A program made the position numbers and the translations under genes. This document shows, piece after piece, positions 10,801 through 18,505 of a stretch of 20,221 nucleotides of DNA. This stretch comes from Botryllus schlosseri (taxonomy: Eukaryota > Chordata > Ascidiacea > Stolidobranchia > Styelidae), in contig ATSW01001768.1 in NCBI GenBank assembly GCA_000444245.1, positions 1-20,221 on the forward strand, in the 5' to 3' direction. The first letter of the stretch is position 1. Each line of letters starts with the position of its first letter. Under the pieces are notes generated by a model. It did no database searches and was not told where the DNA came from. It saw nothing but the letters and a program-made list of their open reading frames with translations.

Positions 10801-13800
10801 ATTTCTGAAGAATGATTGAATAAATCACCAAAACATATAGTAGTCGTTCAATGGGATTTGCATCAACGATATCATACCCGAACCTACGTAGTATAGGTCC
10901 CTATAATATATTGATTTCGTTGTAGCGCAATTGACAAATTACTTATACTTCACTTTAAAGTGAAATAATATATCAAGGAATTTCACATTGTTTTACTATG
11001 TGACGATTATAGGTAGGGTTGCATTTAAAACAAATGACTGTTTAATTGTTTAAAACACTTGGTTTAAGACAGTTTTAAACAGTGTTTTGGACAAGGGCCT
11101 TAAAATAATTGTGATTTTAAGTTGTATAATTATGCCATAATTGTGTAAATACTTTCCAAAAACTATTTTGTATGAGCCTGGACGATTACCACCCGATATA
11201 GCCGACGTATACAATATGGGATGGTCGGAACTCGCGAAATATAGTCGGCTCAACAGCTATTGTACGTAGATATAGATAGTTGTTACGGAATGAATGTTTT
11301 GATGATGATGACTGCCGACCGTAAAAATGCTGCATGACGATGTAGTCTTGGCTAAAGATATTTTTGGTCCGTATATATGACAGGGTTTGAAAGCCTATTT
11401 CGTCAAAGGTGCTATATTTACACTATATTTTCAGTTTTCAATGCCAATCCACTATGACGTCACAATTGTATATCCGTGACGTCATGGCTTTAAAGAAGAA
11501 GAAAAAACAATAGAAAACAGGTTTTAAACAAGGGCCGTCTCTTATGCTTTACACATAAACTTTGCACTAAACAAGATTTAGGCCTATTCCTTGTATAGGT
11601 GGATAAATAGGCGATTAATCTATCGATTCAGGAACCCGGCCGACCAACATTAAGTACTTCATTTTCCCATATCCTGCCCGCCGACTGGAGAAGTTGCCCG
11701 TCCCGGCTAGTGTATTATAGCACAAAAAACATGCGCAGCTATATAGGCTGACTTTATACGTATTACTTGTAGCAATCAGTATTAAACTTGTTGTAACTCC
11801 CAAGACCGTGCAGGACCGTGGACGAAACTCCCAATGTGTAGAGGACTTGTCCTGCTGCGTCCAACCATACCTGGAAAATCGTATATAAGCTTACAATCGA
11901 ATGACGAACAGGATGCTATTTTACTTGCGGCTTCGCGAGCTCTTCCAAACGTGGGTATATAAAATACACCACTCCCTCCCTAGCCCCTTTCAACATTGCG
12001 CCGCGTATCAACAAGACCAACAGCATGACGTACGGTGATATGACAGTAACATATGCTACCTGAGAAAGAAACATTTGTAAATAGGCAGTGAACTGTATAT
12101 GGCTGCGTGGGCCATGAAGCCATTTCGACTAAATGTTTTAATTCACGCTCGCGCAAAACAATTTTTTCTTTAACTTCGCAATTTCTATAGATTCCATCCA
12201 AAATTTATTTTTAATAACGCAGATAATCTTCATTCCACGCGGCGTCTGATAATGATGGAATCAGGGATATCTATAAATATCATTGGATGAAAGTAAGTAT
12301 ACGAGTTTGACGTTCGGTGTTTTGGACATGAAAATTGGAACGAAATTATTTTAAGAAGTATGAAGAATTATAGATCTCAATTCGGCGACCTTCAATTTAC
12401 AACTATCGTACAACTGTTGTATTGAAATCTACTATCGCTGATATGATTTCACTGAGCATAATATAGTATACTACCGGATTGAGCAATGAGTATTGAGCAT
12501 ATCTTGTTTTGTTATAATTTGCGAACACTTTCATGATCAAATGTAATCAAGCATCAAGTAATCGTAATTCAAATAAAACTGATACTTTTGATTTAGCACG
12601 GTCGTTTTCAGACCCCCCATATAAATTATTCGCCAACTATTTCTCAACTGTCCGCAATTTCTGAGAAGGGATAGTTAACGTGCCGCATCACACATAATTC
12701 CAATCGTCCATACAGTACACTGTTCAACATCGTTTTTGTCTGCATGGTATAGTTTATGTAACGCATTACCTTTCCTGTCGTTTTAATTCCATTCCAGACG
12801 CAAAGATAGCATATCATCCAGGACAAAATGAAACAGATAATCATTTTCCAATTGGTGAACGAGCCCATGTCATGAATTCCGGCGGTTTGTCGCAAGACGT
12901 AGTTACTGCACGGACACAACAGGATCGTAAATCGTGCATCGAGAGAAGCAATAAAAATATCATACTTCCAGAATTCACCCGTTGACGTTGTTGTTTGATT
13001 TGATATGATGGTTATATTTATATCAACGTATTTTACACTAGACTGGTTCATCGCCTCGTGTGAGCCAACGACTCCTGTCACTGGGATACAATCTTCCGTA
13101 TTCCACGCGTTGTCTTGACAGAAATGCCACGTTATCAAGTCATCAAATTATTACTTTATTTCACGTTTTTGTTATACCAATGTACTCGGCGAATGTAGCA
13201 TGAAACAGTTCGACAAGACAAAAATTGATACGTTTTAATTCGTAACCCCATCCGACTTACCGCAAGTTGCCCAAGGCAAATCGCCCAGAGTAACGGAATG
13301 AGCGAAGTAGAAGAGAATCCATCCCATAACCACCATGATGTAACTGATAAAGTACCAACAAATCATGAGACCGGAATAACCTGCGCCCTGTCAACAAGCA
13401 TTGTGAATTCTATTAGACCAGGGGTGGGCAAACTGCGGCTCGCGGGCCGCATGCGGCTCTTTCAGCCTTTGATTGCGACTCGTTAATGATTGCACAATGC
13501 ACATGTGTTTCGCCATTTTTCTACGGAGGTTTAACCTGATTCTAAATTGATGCATTTTATCGCTTATTAACAATTTGAGTATCGTTTTCGTATTGTTTCT
13601 TTCCTTATGGTTTACGCCGGACTTGTGAAATTTAGGAAAAGGTGGCACAACAGCAGTGATTCACAAACTGTGTGCCTCGGCACATTAGTGCGCCGCCACA
13701 TATTCTCAGTCGTGCCGCGAATCGTTTTGATAACCTCATTTCAGTCGTATAAACTTTTTTCAGTCTTATAAATAAGCATTGCCATCGCATTACCACGCGA

Positions 13801-16800
13801 ATTATTTTCTAAATGCAACTTTCTTGTAAGTGTGCCGCGAGTGTTTTAGAAGTTTGGGAACCACCGCACTACAGGGTTAGAGATTTGCAATTGAGCTCAC
13901 GAATCGAGTTCACATAAACCAGTGGTTCTTAACCTTTTTTCCTCCAGCGCTACATTTCAAAAATTATCGTGCTCCAGCGCCCCCTAACCTGATATTGTAA
14001 GGAATGTAATAAAGACAATGAGTAAGAGGGAGGGCCGTAACAGCACTTCGTCAACCCCCCTAAAAACGATGGCCTTGCGCACCCATAGCGTGATAAACCA
14101 AACTTCTGAAGGCTTAGCCCCCAAGAACCCCGAAGCGTGATTTCGATGGTCAGCAAAGTTTGTGTGGCCTGGTCGCCCTAAGTACCAAAATTTTCTATAA
14201 TGCATGAATGAATAGGTGGTGTTTACAAATATAAGTCGCTATAAACTTTTTATCCTCTCAGCCCACGTAATCAGATTTACCAGTAGTGCTGAGTGAGCTG
14301 TTGTATGGGAAAATAAAGGGCACGTAATTAATAATTAAACATATTTGGGCGTGCCCGAAGGTACAATTAATTCGTTACCAGGGCCGTAACAGCACTTCGT
14401 CAGCCCCAACCCCCCTAAAAAAAACCGTTGGTATTGGGCCCCCCATCGGGTGATAAACCAAACTTCCGACGGGGTTTCGCCCCCAGACCCCCTTTCGGCT
14501 ATCCGCTATGTGCTGAAACTAGTCATCTACATTGGGTGTCCATTTACTGAGGCAGCTATTCTCGCCTATAGACGCGCGGAGCGCGAAAAATTTCACTAAT
14601 TAATGATTGAATTGGTCAATATGATCGGGAATTGCATGTATATTGAGATCGATCTTTATCCTCTCTCTGCTCGCGTAAACAGATTTACCGGTAAAGCTGA
14701 GTGATGTGTGATTGAAAAGGTAGGACCCATCAATAATAATTATACATCTTCGGGCGTATACCCGTTGGCAGGAACGAAACACACTTCGTCAGGCCCCCCG
14801 AAAAAACCTGGGTCTTGGGATTCCATAGGGTGATAAACCGACCGCCCCCATCACGTCGTTCGCTTTTGCCAGGAATCAGCTGTACTGTTTAGCGAGCCAG
14901 TGCGAAGCGCGAAAACTTTCGATAATTCATAATATAATCGGTCAGTAAGAATTGCATATATATTGCTACCGATTTCTTGTCCTCTCTGCTCACGTTACCA
15001 GATTTACCGAGCTGAGTGAGGTGCAATGTTCCCTCTAAGCTGCGCACGTGCGCAGTGCACGGTCTCTGCGCACAAAAAAATCGGTGTTGCTCATAACAAA
15101 TCCGAAGTTATGACCTTTTTTTAGTCGTTACGCGCACTGTTGTCCAAGGGACAGCGCAGACTGTGCAGAGCAGACTACCACCACATCATCAACTGCGAAG
15201 CCATTTTTATCCAGCGCCCCCCATACCGCCCCCCTGAGCCCAGCGCCCCCCATGTCGCCCCCTGAGCGTTTCCGCCCCCTTCAAAATCGCCAGCGCCCCT
15301 TGGGGGCGCTGGAGGCAAGGTTAAGAACCACTGACATAAACGTTTCACACGCCACAATGGATGCCTGGTCATCAATCAATCATAAATCATTGTGTTCATT
15401 TGTTCAACAATGAGCTTGATAATTAATTTCGCCAGCGCAGGTCACAATCGTTTCCGAGCTAGCAATGGTGAATACGGCTCATCCATTTAATTGTATCGTT
15501 AAAGCTTGCAATAACTAATGCAGACATTACAGAGTTTGGCCAAGAAAAAATTGTCGAGATTGTCGAGCTGAAATCTTCCTTAAATTCTCATCAGCACTTG
15601 AAGGAACAGCTCCGCACTGCTTAGACGTCAGATCAGTCTCATTTCAAACACCTTGCAGCCCAGGTGGAGACGCACCGTATCACCACGCAATAATAAACTT
15701 CATTCGACAGCCTACATTACATTATGACAGGAGGTTTATCTAGGCTTCTCCTCGCGACGCGGATAAAAAGCCTAAAGTGGGCCGTGCTACAAGTCGGTAA
15801 ATACGGAACAAAAAATAAAGAGTATCGGCCTGGTGTAAAATAACCAATATATTCGAAACACCATGAATATCAAACAAACAAATATTACCTTGTGACGTCA
15901 TAAAATCGTAATTTTCAAAATTTTGTGTTGTGGCTAAGTTTTTTGATATGGCGTCTCGGGCATGAAGCAGGTCTGCCCAGTGCCCACCCATGTATTAAAC
16001 GTTGCATAATTTTATATCTCAAATGAAAACTATAAATACCATCAGTATAGTCAGTATACTAGAACTATTTTTGGTAAAACTAGGAGATTTGTAAATAAAA
16101 TGCAACAACTAAATCAAGCAAGTACATTGCCGACTACAATAAAATCATTCAGGAATGAGCCAATACGTAACTGAAAATCAGCATACATTTGTCAACGATT
16201 ATGTACCCATCTTTTCGTAATTATGCGTAGGCATTTATCAGGTTCGCGATCGTCAAAATCTATGGTCTTGCTAAGTAACAAGACATTCGATTGTAACAGC
16301 TGATTTATATTGATAACTATATACTCTTTGTCGTTTCTTTAAAGTTATGCGTAGAAATAAGACAATCTGAATTCTAAATTCTAAAATTTTACGATACCCT
16401 TAGTAGTGGAACCAAATCCCAAGACCCGATGCATCCGCTCTGGGTGAACTGGCCAACCGCCGTCTCCATAAAGAGCATTGGCAATCCGATGACAGTGGCA
16501 CTTATCAGATACGGTATCAGAAATGCCCCTAAAATTTTGATGTCATGAGACAAAATATATGTTGTACGGAGAATACAGAAGATTACCTCCCCCATTCTTG
16601 AAACAAAGGTATGGAAATCTCCAAAGATTTCCGAGCCCAACGTTAAATCCGATGACATTGAGTAGGTATTCAATAGTTCCGCTCCACTCCAGCCTTCGTT
16701 CATGTTGGAAATAGAAATTTTACCAAGTCCAACTGGCCTCGGAATCATCATTGTTAATTTCATTTGGGAATACAATGTATTAAGAGGAAATTCAATTTGC

Positions 16801-17218
16801 TGGTAGCCAATTGAAAATTAATTAAAATTCTGTACCACCAAACAGTCATTTTCCAGTTTTAGAGACAGTATTAGTTATAATCAAATATCTATTTAGATTC
16901 CCAGTGTCCAATAAATTCATGCAAATTATACAACTAACAGCTAGAAAATAGTCGCAAACATGTAATGGAATAAACGATGATGTCAAAGCAGTGTGTTGAT
17001 ACTGAATATGTCAAATAAAAGCAAAATGGTATACTTCGCTGAACTTACCTTGGTTTAGTGCCATCTTGTTCAATCTGTGGTACTTCTTTGTCAATTCTGT
17101 TGTAATTTCAAGGACTGAATCACTGATAAAAGGAATATTGTAACACTAAAAATTTAAATGCTCACGGGTTTTCGCATTGACCACTGGTTTCGATCCTATC
17201 CCGTAAGGCCTCGGTCAT
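7668..17218 (-). CDS. SLC6 family sodium- and chloride-dependent transporter, complete 14-exon gene (gene B)
   Basis: The product is a plasma-membrane symporter of the SLC6 family, which carries amino acids, GABA or related small molecules with Na+ and usually Cl-. Exons, in order of translation: 17166-17218, 17049-17096, 16587-16693, 16398-16528, 13261-13387, 12966-13113, 12770-12905, 11925-12059, 11767-11870, 10680-10804, 10398-10510, 10006-10140, 9535-9738, 7668-7850. All introns are GT..AG and every phase agrees, giving 1749 nt and 582 residues, close to the usual 550-650. Landmarks seen: [12 protein letters not shown] in TM1, NGGGAFLIPY at TM1-TM2, [15 protein letters not shown] in EL2, WLDAAGQ and GSYNKF in TM6, [10 protein letters not shown] in TM7, VDSAFG in TM8, [13 protein letters not shown] in TM9-10, [12 protein letters not shown] in TM11-12. 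Gly53 sits where monoamine carriers have Asp, so it belongs nearer the GABA/glycine/neutral amino acid branches. The substrate is unknown. Oddities: Asn51, Ile130 and Ser339 replace near-invariant family residues. The C-terminal tail is short, and the caa|gtaaca just before the stop could instead be a donor to a further exon. Confidence 0.93.
7851..9027. other. Part of the last intron of gene B, no recognised exon
   Basis: Lies between exon 14 and the hAT-like element in the same intron. Minus-strand open frames here (7618-8103, 8100-8324, 8687-8998) show no protein family beyond the real exon 14 embedded in the first in another frame. The stretch 8690-9000 is less A-T rich and may be an old repeat, but no second copy exists in this window. 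Confidence 0.45.
9028..9487 (-). mobile_element. hAT-like non-autonomous element, copy 2, in gene B intron 13
   Basis: The left edge is CAGGGGTGTAAATGTGCC; on the minus strand the right edge reads CAGTGGTTCTTTAACTTTTT. CAG...CTG ends are usual for hAT elements. The inside is alignable with 2141-2482. Flanking 8-mers (ggctagtg and tactctag) do not match, so the borders or the duplication have decayed, or one end is misjudged. Confidence 0.55.
9535..9738 (-). CDS. Gene B exon 13: end of TM9 loop and TM10
   Basis: Sixty-eight codons from a ctcacag acceptor to a gtatgt donor, phase 0 at both ends. It reads [20 protein letters not shown], then [31 protein letters not shown], and enters TM11 with AVDPCVIV. 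The GG.YVF.L...Y and YG...F.DD...MIG motifs are typical of SLC6 proteins. A hAT-like element ends only about 48 bp past the donor, in the following intron. Confidence 0.95.
10006..10804 (-). CDS. Gene B exons 10-12: TM7, extracellular loop 4, TM8, TM9
   Basis: Exon 10 (10680-10804) reads [20 protein letters not shown] then [21 protein letters not shown]. Exon 11 (10398-10510) reads [20 protein letters not shown] then [17 protein letters not shown]. Exon 12 (10006-10140) reads [18 protein letters not shown] then the TM9 stretch [17 protein letters not shown]. Asp407-Ser408 of VDS match the Na2 ligands of eukaryotic SLC6 carriers. Ser339 stands at the place of the Na1-binding Asn of TM7 (Asn327 in GAT1), while Ser343 of the chloride site is kept. 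All three exons join in phase. Confidence 0.94.
11013..11535. mobile_element. GTAGGGTTGCATTTAAAACA MITE, inverted copy, in gene B intron 9
   Basis: Starts GTAGGGTTGCATTTAAAACA and carries cgattaccacccgatatagc, the reverse complement of the middle of the element at 3169-3601. Two tgacgtca sites lie near 11456 and 11480. The far end stops at caagggcc without the terminal repeat, so it is truncated or diverged there. It lies between exons 10 (10680-10804) and 9 (11767-11870). Confidence 0.72.
11767..12059 (-). CDS. Gene B exons 8-9: TM5 and TM6
   Basis: Exon 8 (11925-12059) reads [20 protein letters not shown] then [20 protein letters not shown], ending LAKPQ. Exon 9 (11767-11870) reads [20 protein letters not shown] then [14 protein letters not shown]. 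Gln303 of DAAGQ is a conserved chloride ligand of the family; Thr307 stands where most members have Ser. The unwound centre of TM6 is GVSST, whereas GAT1 has GLGLGS. Acceptors are ctttctcag and attttccag; donors are gtaaaa and gtaata. Confidence 0.94.
12060..12769. other. Gene B intron 7, no recognised feature
   Basis: A-T rich intron between exon 7 (gtaatg donor) and exon 8 (ctttctcag acceptor). No repeat shared with the rest of the window was noticed. Confidence 0.5.
12770..13387 (-). CDS. Gene B exons 5-7: TM3, extracellular loop 2, TM4
   Basis: Exon 5 (13261-13387) reads [20 protein letters not shown] then [22 protein letters not shown]. Exon 6 (12966-13113) carries DNAWNTEDC and the glycosylated loop with sequons NQSS, NITI and NQTT at about residues 178, 188 and 194. 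Exon 7 (12770-12905) reads [20 protein letters not shown], then TM4 [15 protein letters not shown] and GIKTTGK. Cys155 and Cys164 are the conserved EL2 disulfide pair. Ile130 in SYIMVV replaces the second Tyr of the SYYN-type motif (Tyr176 in SERT, Tyr140 in GAT1) that contacts the substrate. Exons 6 and 7 are parted by only 60 nt, described separately. Confidence 0.95.
12906..12965 (-). other. 60-nt in-frame mini-intron in extracellular loop 2 of gene B
   Basis: On the minus strand this starts gtatga and ends gtgcag. Removing it gives [14 protein letters not shown], which matches the SLC6 EL2-TM4 consensus (EFW..YVL). The length is a multiple of three and it contains no in-frame stop, so a retained copy would add about 20 residues (starting [12 protein letters not shown]) to loop 2 without breaking the frame. 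Splicing is favoured by the family match; retention as an isoform is possible. Confidence 0.85.
13419..13640 (+). mobile_element. 5' end of a hAT-like element (CAGGGGTGGGCAAACTGCGG)
   Basis: The sequence CAGGGGTGGGCAAACTGCGG followed by ctcgcgggccgcatgcggct is a terminal type common in animal hAT elements. A matching right end is not present before the next insertion, so only a left fragment is supported. It starts 31 bp inside gene B intron 4, close to the acceptor of exon 5. The right border is uncertain. Confidence 0.55.
13654..13866. mobile_element. 213-bp hAT-type MITE with 8-bp target duplication
   Basis: The left end is CAGTGATTCACAAACTGTG; the right end, reversed, is CGGTGGTTCCCAAACT. 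The flanks are cacaacag (13646-13653) and cactacag (13867-13874), 7 of 8 identical, the target length expected for hAT. Internal gtgccgcga motifs recur near both ends, in opposite orientation. No coding capacity. Confidence 0.8.
13920..15333. mobile_element. 1.4-kb non-autonomous hAT element with perfect 8-bp target duplication
   Basis: The ends are CAGTGGTTCTTAACCTTTTT and, reversed, CAGTGGTTCTTAACCTTGCC, both followed by CTCCAGCGC blocks. The flanks are acataaac at 13912-13919 and again at 15334-15341, identical. Inside are about three tandem units of 350-390 bp (see separate entry). The right end is rich in cagcgcccc motifs (15213-15310). No transposase frame is present. It inserted into gene B intron 4; the intact duplication suggests a relatively young insertion. 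Confidence 0.92.
14031..15020. repeat. Three degenerate tandem units inside the hAT element
   Basis: Each unit has an acttcgtca.cccc block with gggtgataaacc-like sequence (starting near 14031, 14379 and 14765), followed about 200 bases later by tcctctc..cacgt..cagatttacc and gctgagtgag (near 14255, 14660 and 14978). The units differ from each other considerably, so the amplification is older than the insertion. Confidence 0.75.
15342..15730. other. Gene B intron 4, between hAT element and SINE tail
   Basis: No exon, open frame or repeat shared within the window was recognised. Confidence 0.4.
15731..15890 (+). mobile_element. SINE, 5'-truncated copy (family 1), in gene B intron 4
   Basis: Shares gaggtttatctaggcttct, gggccgtgctacaagtcgg, atcggcctggtgtaaa and caccatgaata with the copies at 17470-17681 and 19429-19690, ending in a short caaacaaacaaat tail. 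The tRNA-like head is missing. Plain SINE with no coding capacity. Confidence 0.8.
15891..16397. other. Gene B intron 4 near the exon 4 donor
   Basis: A-T rich, without exon or recognised repeat. The donor of exon 4 (gtatcg) is at its right edge. Confidence 0.45.
16398..16693 (-). CDS. Gene B exons 3-4: TM1 and TM2
   Basis: Exon 3 (16587-16693, 107 nt) reads [16 protein letters not shown] then [20 protein letters not shown]. Exon 4 (16398-16528, 131 nt) reads [20 protein letters not shown] then [25 protein letters not shown] 58-nt intron separates them (gtaatc to ttttag). The GLGN and NGGGAF motifs mark the unwound substrate region of TM1 and the TM1-TM2 loop. Asn51 (in FNVGLGN) occupies the place of Ala61 of GAT1 and Ala22 of LeuT, whose carbonyl helps bind Na1; the same Asn is in gene A. 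A long open frame through exon 3 in another phase is a shadow; the conserved family residues fix the correct one. Confidence 0.95.
16694..17048. other. Gene B intron 2, no recognised feature
   Basis: It runs from the gtaagt donor of exon 2 to the gaag acceptor of exon 3. About 40 bp next to the acceptor keeps similarity and equal length with gene A (both contain acttSgtaaaa), perhaps for splicing or merely because the duplication is recent. Confidence 0.5.
17049..17218 (-). CDS. Gene B exons 1-2: cytoplasmic N terminus
   Basis: Exon 1 (17166-17218) opens with ATG and reads [17 protein letters not shown] plus two bases, then a gtgagc donor. A 69-nt intron follows, ending in ttacaacag. Exon 2 (17049-17096, 48 nt) supplies the last base of a Pro codon and reads [15 protein letters not shown], ending in a gtaagt donor. 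The phase-2 join on both sides is what decides this start; an in-frame TGA just above exon 2 rules out unspliced read-through. The tail is acidic and lacks a signal peptide, as expected for SLC6 proteins. Exon 1 rests on phase, donor and ATG only, so it is less certain than exon 2, which has a same-length counterpart in gene A. Confidence 0.75.
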
Positions 17219-17430
17219 GATAATTTTATCTGTGCTATGGTTATGGACTGACACTTAAAATACAAATGCCCACAGTAATATCTGTCATGCAATGGGATAT
17301 GCCGGTCATAAAACATAAATGTGCTGATTCGCGTCAAAATAGAAGATTACCTGATAACGGTAACTATGCCGTATGCCAGTTCTTATCAGCCTTTTTGGCG
17401 TTGCGGCACCCTATCAAATGGATAAATAGT

Positions 17431-17745
17431 AGGGATGGTGTACCCGTGAAAAGTTCTAGCGAATGTGAACGCCAACGTGGTCGACTCCATAATTCCTTCC
17501 TAAGTGTTGGAGGTTTATCTAGGCTCCTCGTCATCTGATCCGCGTAAGCGGTGTCTTACAAAAAAGCCTTGAAGTGAGCCGTGCTACAAGTCGACAGATA
17601 CGGAATGAAAAATAAGGAATAACGGCCTGGTGTAAATGACCACAGTAGTTGACAAACACCATGAATACCACGAACAACAACGCGAACGTGAATGAGAACC
17701 TATTATGCCGTCACATGATATCACAAATCCATACTTTCAAACGCT
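17431..17745. repeat. Interspersed repeat GGATGGTG..GAACGTGAAC, split by a SINE
   Basis: Left part 17431-17469 (tagggatggtgtacccgtga), right part 17682-17745 (gcgaacgtgaatgagaacct). Together they match the uninterrupted copy at 6041-6155. The SINE at 17470-17681 lies between them. Confidence 0.6.
17470..17681 (+). mobile_element. SINE (family 1), with 11-bp target duplication
   Basis: The flanks gcgaatgtgaa (17459-17469) and gcgaacgtgaa (17682-17692) agree at 10 of 11 bases. The body shares gtcgactcc, ggtttatctaggctcctc, gccgtgctacaagtcg, cggcctggtgtaaatgacca and accatgaataccac with the copy near 19500. The tRNA-like head is largely missing. Confidence 0.8.
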
Positions 17746-18072
17746 ACATTTCTGTAAGGAGTAAATGTATACAATACTTGGGGAACACCTTCCCTATGAT
17801 AGTTTTCTGAAACGCGATAACGTCGAAAATTAATTGCGACAGTCAAAATATAAAAAAGATCGCAAATTCGCAATAACTTCAACTAAATCTAGAGTACGAC
17901 ACCGACCTATAGTTGTGTATTTACATTAAAATGCAGCTTCATGAGGCTTTGGCATATATACAAGCATATATACAATAGGTATGAGTAAGTTGTAAAGAAT
18001 AAGGCATATGTCAATAGTTGCGGTAAAAATGCGCCGTGTGACAACGACAAATCGAGCATAAAACAGAGTCAC
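17746..18072. other. Upstream flank of gene B, no recognised gene
   Basis: A-T rich and without exons or repeats shared in this window. With 17219-17430 it forms the nearest repeat-free upstream sequence of gene B, but no TATA or initiator could be assigned with any confidence. Confidence 0.35.
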
Positions 18073-18320
18073 ACTGACAGAGAGAGATCAGATTTATTTT
18101 CGCCGGCACCATCGAGATGCTTTGACGATGGAGATGCGATACGACCTTTTAAGTAAGGTCATCTGGTCTGCACCACCGTATTTTTCTCCTCCACGCTATC
18201 CATGAATGCTGAGCGCCTAGCTGGATAGCCGCGGATACCAGTTTTAGAGTCTTTGGTCTGACCCGGCCGGAGATTTAACCCACGACCTACCGATCGACAA
18301 GCTGGACGCACACTGGGATT
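18073..18320 (-). mobile_element. Possible tRNA-derived SINE or short non-LTR tail (family 2)
   Basis: Read on the minus strand, a weak B-box-like gtgggttaaatctcc (about 18269-18283) is followed by a body with ctatccagctaggcgctcag, ggtctgcaccaccgt-like sequence and aaggtc, ending in aaataaatctgatctctctc. The tail aaataaa plus (GA)n and the caccaccg and aaggtcatct blocks recur at 20087-20221. The tRNA origin is weakly supported. Confidence 0.5.
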
Positions 18321-18505
18321 ATGTGAAGGCCATTGTCGCTTTAGTTACGGAAATATCAATATCACTACTACAGAGAGCACCAGTACCCCTCCAAAATCAC
18401 AGGGTATTACAGACGTCGCCACGTTTCCGTATCCGATCAACGAAACAATCCGATTTCAATTGCTTCACAACAATCTATCCAGTTTGTATTGTGCCGTATT
18501 CCGAG

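Noticed and set aside
11456-11488. Paired TGACGTCA sites as a CRE enhancer of gene B
   Set aside because: They belong to the MITE copy and recur in its other copies, so a role at this gene cannot be claimed from sequence alone.
12644-13138. A 164-codon minus-strand open frame read as a single exon
   Set aside because: It covers gene B exons 6 and 7 plus the 60-nt intron and flanking intron. Family consensus and splice sites show the real boundaries at 12966-13113 and 12770-12905.
13950-14205. Overlapping minus-strand open frames inside the hAT element
   Set aside because: They follow the degenerate tandem units, have no transposase motif and do not continue in the other units.
16389-16775. 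A 128-codon minus-strand open frame with [10 protein letters not shown]
   Set aside because: Its end is the real TM2 exon, but through the TM1 exon it runs in the wrong frame. The SLC6 motif [12 protein letters not shown] and [11 protein letters not shown] are in another frame, joined by a 58-nt intron.
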